Source: Rhynchopus euleeides (lineage: Eukaryota > Euglenozoa > Diplonemea > Diplonemida > Diplonemidae). Taken from it: DNA of 64,000 bases. Positions 59,581 through 64,000 of this stretch are shown here, one piece after another. The stretch covers positions 62,001-126,000 of the forward strand of contig OY723317.1 of the NCBI GenBank assembly GCA_963210315.1, read 5' to 3'. The notes beneath the pieces are model-generated. The model saw nothing but the letters and a program-made list of their open reading frames with translations. It was not told where the DNA came from and did not search any database. A program made the translations under genes and the position numbers. How positions within the stretch are numbered: position 1 is the first letter of the stretch; each line of letters opens with the position of its first letter.

Positions 59581-60441
59581 CGCTGCCCGCCACCACCCTC
59601 CCCTGCGAGTGTTGGTGTGGTGGGAGGGTGGGAGGGGTTGGTTGGAGCGGGTAGCAGAGGCAAAGCACAGCGTCAGTGTGTGCGTGTGGGGTGGGGGGGG
59701 GGTAGTCGTTGTCGGGTGGAGGCAATTCTCCGGGGCGGAGGAAAGAGCGCCCCCAGGAAGTTTACCCGATTGCCGTCCACCAGGGACGGCGCGACGAAGA
59801 TGCCGTTTTTTAAAGCACACTCGTGTGAGCGGAAAGCGACCAAAACCACCAGGAAGCCACAGAACAGAATCTCAGTTGTGTGCAGCAGACGCATGAATGC
59901 GGCAAAAAGGCAACACGCGCACCCGCAGGTCAGACGTCGCGGAACGGCACGTTGCAGATCCTGGGGAGGGTGGGAGTGGGTGTGTGCACCGTGGGTAGCA
60001 CGTCAGGTAGGGGATGGGGCACACATGGCTGACCTGTCGCCTGTCAGCTGCTCCGTCAGGCAGCATACCAGCCCCTCTGTCGGATGAAAGCTAACTCGTT
60101 GTAACACAAATTCCGGGAGTGGCGATCACCGCCCCAGATAAAGGGAAAGTCCTGTCCCCACCGATCGCGAGAGCCAAGGGTAGGCCGAGAGACCAGGTCA
60201 TGCAGGGCAAGGATGACGTCGTTGGCGGTTCTGCTATTGACGCGCACCGCAGCAAGTGCCACCTTGCGGTCTGCCTGCAGCTCTGCACTGGCAAAAGCGT
60301 TCCCATCGTGTCAGCGGCCCCGATCCCCGTCCCGACCTAGGAGAGGGGACACCAGGTCGAGCAGGGCAGGGCCGCCTCCAGGGGGGGGATGAAACACGGG
60401 GGGTCCCAGGTCTCAAGGTGTCAGGCTCCGTCGGGAAGGTA
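59581..60441. other. Intergenic stretch with a C-terminal gene fragment
   Basis: Holds the leader of the 1,729-residue gene, a partial CACACTCGTGTG repeat (59813-59850), unique sequence and a duplicated fragment of the DUF4116 gene (60150-60305). No complete gene. Confidence 0.5.
60150..60305 (-). pseudogene. Duplicated C-terminal fragment of the DUF4116-repeat gene
   Basis: On the minus strand it reads FASAELQADRKVALAAVR and then VILALHDLVSRPTLG, matching the final unit of the neighbouring gene (FASADLQADREVVVAAVR, SPALQDLVSSHLQPL). It has diverged clearly, so the duplication is not recent. Confidence 0.65.
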
Positions 60442-61990
60442 CTACTGCCTGTATGTGCTGAACATTGAAAAAAGTTGAACCGGTGACGGTGCTGCGAGGG
60501 GCTGCAGGTGCGAAGAGACCAGGTCTTGCAGGGCAGGGCTGACGTAGTCGGCATTCTGGACTTTCTGACGGACCGCAGCAACCACCACCTCGCGGTCTGC
60601 CTGCAGATCTGCACTGGCGAAAGGGAGAAGCACAGGGGGGCCGTGTGCATCTCGCAGGCAGTGACTGGGGAAGCCGTCAGCGTCACCCCAGGAGCAGGCG
60701 GAACCCTCCAAGGCAGCGAGAGCTGCCTGCCTGTCAGCACGCACACTGTCCCCCGCGTAGATGAAGCTCCACTGGTTGGCACGGATGGCAGGAAGTGCCA
60801 CCTCCAGGTTGTCACGCAGCACAGCGTCCGTGCTGACGAACAGGGAGGGGCGTCGTGCAATAGCTGCCAACGCAACATCCTTGTCCTGGCACAGTGCCCC
60901 AGTGAGGCTGAGGTAGATCTTAGGAGTGGCATCAATTGCCTGCATCACGAAGGGTTTGTCAGCTCGGAGTGCCTCGCACAGATCACCGAACTTCACTTTC
61001 CCCATTTCAAGTGATTTCATGACGACCTCTTTGTCCTCCTGTAACGTCACACTCAGTTGGTGAAAATTCAGCTCGGGCAAATTGCGCATGACGACCTTCT
61101 TGTCCCCTCGCAGTGCCTCGCTCAGCTCATCGTTCGCGTTGCACTTCCGCAGGTTGAGCGTCTCCGTCGCACACAGTTGGTCCTTCAGCCGGGCGTTCAC
61201 CTTCATGACAACATCCTTGTCCTCCTGCAACGTCGCGCTCAGTTGGTGAAAGTTATTCAGCTTGTAATGATCAAGTGCCACCATGACGACCTCTTTGTCC
61301 TCCTGCAGCGCCTTGCTGACATCTCCCCAAATCAAGAGATCATTGCACTGAAGAGCTTCGAGGACGAAGGCCTTGTCACTGAGCCACACAGCGCTGTTTG
61401 CACAGTGCGGCACAGCAAGAAGCGCAACGCTGCGCTGCTCCTGCAAGTCTTTGTTCTCGACGTGGCGCCACAGTGACGAGTCCTGCTCCAACGCCGCGAT
61501 GACGACGTCTGCGTCTGAACGTAGTGCGGCACTGGCAAGCACAAAGGCGTTGGTATCGTACCTCATGTACTGCAGCATCACCTCCTTGTCCCCGTGCAGT
61601 GAGGGGTCCACCCAGTGTGGCGGGATGGCCTCTTTGTAGCCATGAGACATCTCTCGTACGTCAACCGCGCGTGCCAGCACCGCCAGGACGCACTCCCTGC
61701 GCTGGCGTGCCCACACTGGGATGCAGTCCATTGATAAAGCACGGCTGCGCAGCTGGGCCACAAACGTCGCCACACCACGCACCACCTCCACGCGGCACCC
61801 GCCCGAGAAGGCGGCGACGTTGCTGATGCTCTCCGCCCCGTGACACACCACGCGCTGCCCGCCCACACTCAGCTCCACGTCCTCCCCGAACCCGAATGCC
61901 TCGCCGCATCATCTCAGACACCGCCGCATCGGGATCGATCTCCAGAGGCTCCTCACGCCCCGACAGCGTGTCGATGGCGTGCACCTCCAT
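60442..61990 (-). CDS. DUF4116-repeat protein with probable N-terminal ubiquitin-like segment
   Basis: The long frame (60442-61878) carries about twelve units of the DUF4116 type, each with a D-K-E-V-V-M-x-A-L-like helix (EDKEVVMVALDHYKL, ADKPFVMQAIDATPK, QDKDVALAAIARRPS, ADREVVVAAVRQKV). Upstream, an ATG at 61990 opens MEVHAIDTLSGREEPLEIDP, which looks like the first two strands of a ubiquitin-like fold and leads by a one-base frame change near 61896 into DVELSVGGQRVV, the next strand. So the gene probably starts at 61990 and either carries a frameshift or the sequence lacks one base. The same kind of N-terminus precedes WD40 repeats at 37.3-38.5 kb. Function of DUF4116 is unknown; a scaffold role is likely. 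Confidence 0.75.
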
Positions 61991-62970
61991 CCCACACAGG
62001 TGTGCCGAGGTCTGTGATGCGACGCGGAGGGGGTTATCGATGGTGTGCTGTGCATGGTGCGTCAGAATGGGGTTGTGGCAGAAAGTGCAATGCCCCCCAC
62101 ACACACTGCCTCCACCCAAAGGCGCTCATGAGCCTAGACGAGGGATCCGGGGGCGGGGGTGGGGGTGGGGGATGGGGAGAGGGGAGGGGACACCGCACCA
62201 ACCCCTCTTTGAGGTATACACGCACCAAGAGTACCCCCCCTCTCCCCCCAGCCTTCAGAGCAACACCTCACGCAACCACTGGCGCTGCACCTCCTCCTCC
62301 TCCTGCTGCTGCCCTTCTGACGTGGGAACACATTGCAGTGTCTGTGACTGCGGGTGCTCACACCTTTTGAAGGCACTGCACAGCTGGGTGGTGGCCTTAG
62401 AGGTCGCGGTGTTGCCGGTGCCAGCTCCTGAGACTTCAGTCCCAATTCGCAGGTCCTGACCTGGGGGAACTGAGGAGGGGGTGGGGGCGGGTTGGTCCCC
62501 CACCCCCCACCGCCACCCCCCCCTCTGTGGGGGTAAGCTATGAAAACAACAAGTAACGGGGAGGGCTTCTGCGCAGAAGTGAAACAAAAGTGAAGCAAAA
62601 ATATGTGAGCTGCGTGTGCTGTGTGTGCCACCACCACGTAGGTAGGCAGAGTGGGACAGTTAGACACGCAGTGACACAGAAGAAGAAGAGCAGAAAGCCC
62701 ATCCAATCGCGGAGGGGTAAGGAGAGAGAGAGAGAGAGAAACAGGACTTCAGGTAGGGGAGGGGGGGGAGTTACACTGCTCTGAATCTGCAATTTTTTGA
62801 GCACAGTGGATCTTGCCTGCATAATCCAAGTTCCCATGGCGACGTATAACGAGTCGGAAACCATATTCAGTCGCCTGCTCTCTGGATCGTGATGAGGTGT
62901 GCACATGGCTTTGGATTCGCAAAAACCTCACTGTGCGGGAGTTTTTGGGTAAAAACCCCTCATTCTCCAC
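61991..62970. other. Gene-free stretch
   Basis: G- and C-rich runs (62150-62190, 62500-62525), an (AG)n tract at 62724-62739 and unique sequence. No gene was recognised. Confidence 0.5.
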
Positions 62971-63327
62971 CACCACGTCAGGCCAGACCTTCGCATTGCA
63001 CTCCGCGAAGACTGCCACACAGCCGCGGGGCAGGTGTGCAGCCTGTGGAAAACCTCGTACAGAAAAGGGTCGGCGACCGCCCGCCCCCAGTCTGAGAGGC
63101 ATCAGCCGAATCTCGGTGGAGGCGGGCACAAAACAAAAGGGAGAGTCGTCACTGTGCATATCAGCACGGTCCCGCCCTCTGTGCCAGACCAACACACCAC
63201 CAAAGGAAAAGAGGAAGAGGCGACGTAAGGCAATGCCTCCGTGCGGCCAGGAGAACACGAAATAGCGACCCCCTCAACGGGGAATGCTACGAGCACGGCC
63301 AAAAATCGTTCAAAATCGTTCAAAACT
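62971..63327. repeat. 357-bp direct duplication, copy 2
   Basis: Second copy of 52279-52635, same orientation, almost identical, 10.7 kb apart. Here the frame (62897-63265) starts in different upstream sequence (MCTWLWIRKNLTVREFLGKN). Confidence 0.9.
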
Positions 63328-64000
63328 CCTGCGAACTGCCCCGCAGCCCCCCTCTCTCTGTGCGAAAGATCAGAACAAAAACAAAGAGGGAAGAAAAACG
63401 GATGCCTTTCGACAAGACCATGACAGAAGGCCAAAAAACGTGGGTCAGTTCAGTTCTGCCCTTCCTCAACGATGAATCGTCTGACCTTGTGTTTTTGCTG
63501 CATCATCATTGACGCTTCCACAACGCTTCTCACCCCCCTCGCATGAAGAAGGGGGGGGGGGTGCAGATCACGGTAAACCCGCAAACCCTTCTCTTCACGG
63601 TTGGCAGAACTGAATGACACTTTCCGCAGGAATAGTGCGTAAAAAAAGATAAGGCCGTGTTACGCCAAAACCCGGGTGAACAAACATCACGTGATTTTGC
63701 CCTTGGTTGATGTGTCTCTGTGCGCACAGCAGGGCATATCAACGAGGCAAATGTCGATTTGTGTTTGTCACCCCCAAAGCGCTGCCAAGTATCTTTCTCA
63801 CTGTGGCCCTTGCGGACCGTGTAAAAACAACACGGAACACAAGGCCCATGAGAGACTGGGAAGGGAAAATGATCTGTTGATCAGGGACTTGCAGGAGATA
63901 TCAGTGTCCACCAGACAATGTGGACCAGTTGCAAGGAAAAGGTGTGCCCGGGGCACCCCCGTGTTCACACTGCGCCGCAATGTGAACACAGGTGAACCAA
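63328..64000. other. Right-edge sequence without a supported gene
   Basis: A 36-codon plus-strand frame (about 63402-63512, opening MPFDKTMTEGQKTWVSSVLP) ends just before a TTGACGCTTCCAC repeat and may be a gene remnant. A G run lies at 63551-63562. Nothing else was recognised. Confidence 0.4.

Overview
This window reads as nuclear DNA of a G+C-rich, intron-poor protist. Single reading frames run for 1,729 and 1,089 codons, and the proteins are eukaryotic types (ankyrin, WD40, DUF4116, ubiquitin-like and ubiquitin-protease domains, class III cyclase-like receptors, hAT transposase). I suspect a euglenozoan, perhaps diplonemid-like. The reasons are a cyclase-like domain resembling those of kinetoplastid surface receptors, very few or no introns, AG acceptor-like pyrimidine tracts shortly before several start codons, and all seven host-type genes outside mobile DNA (apart from one broken + strand protease) lying on the minus strand. 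This assignment is inference. I found no tRNA, rRNA, spliced-leader or CRISPR locus.

Layout. 0.6-1.5 kb: a broken DIRS-like retroelement fossil. 2.2-3.1 kb: a tandem repeat of about 180-200 bp units. 4.1-6.9 kb and 16.5-18.7 kb (both minus): two broken copies of a receptor gene with a bacterial-type solute-binding ectodomain, a transmembrane segment and a cyclase-like domain. 8.66-12.15 kb: a two-gene DNA transposon that looks whole, with 158-bp terminal inverted repeats. 14.8-15.6 kb: a dense palindrome array. 20.0-23.2 kb (minus): an adenylation-carrier protein with C-terminal ankyrin repeats. 23.5-32 kb: nested DNA transposons and a decayed hAT-like gene. 31.7-36.7 kb: a TTAA-flanked element holding a hAT transposon with an uninterrupted transposase. 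37.3-38.5 kb: a ubiquitin-like/WD40 gene. 39-43.4 kb: MITEs and nested insertions. 43.5-44.4 kb: a two-span membrane protein. 45.1-50.7 kb: a large composite element. 53.5-54.5 kb: a broken ubiquitin protease. 54.4-59.6 kb: a 1,729-residue unknown protein. 60.4-62.0 kb: a DUF4116-repeat protein with a probable N-terminal ubiquitin-like segment.

The most striking pattern is a set of DNA transposons whose ends carry arrays of short palindromes, with a different palindrome in each element (centres GCTAGC, ACTAGT, ACCGGT, CCCGGG, CGGCCG, TAATTA, CTCTAGAG). Two elements share the terminus CACGGTGGACTCC but have different palindrome arrays. Three elements share an internal core but have three different arrays. 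This suggests that terminal recognition arrays are exchanged or rewritten quickly between related transposons.

Among host genes, the adenylation-carrier-ankyrin fusion, the solute-binding receptor pair with a substituted cyclase metal site, and the ubiquitin-like-plus-repeat proteins deserve follow-up. Several host genes differ from an open frame by single bases, so a base-accuracy check of the assembly would help separate pseudogenes from sequence errors.
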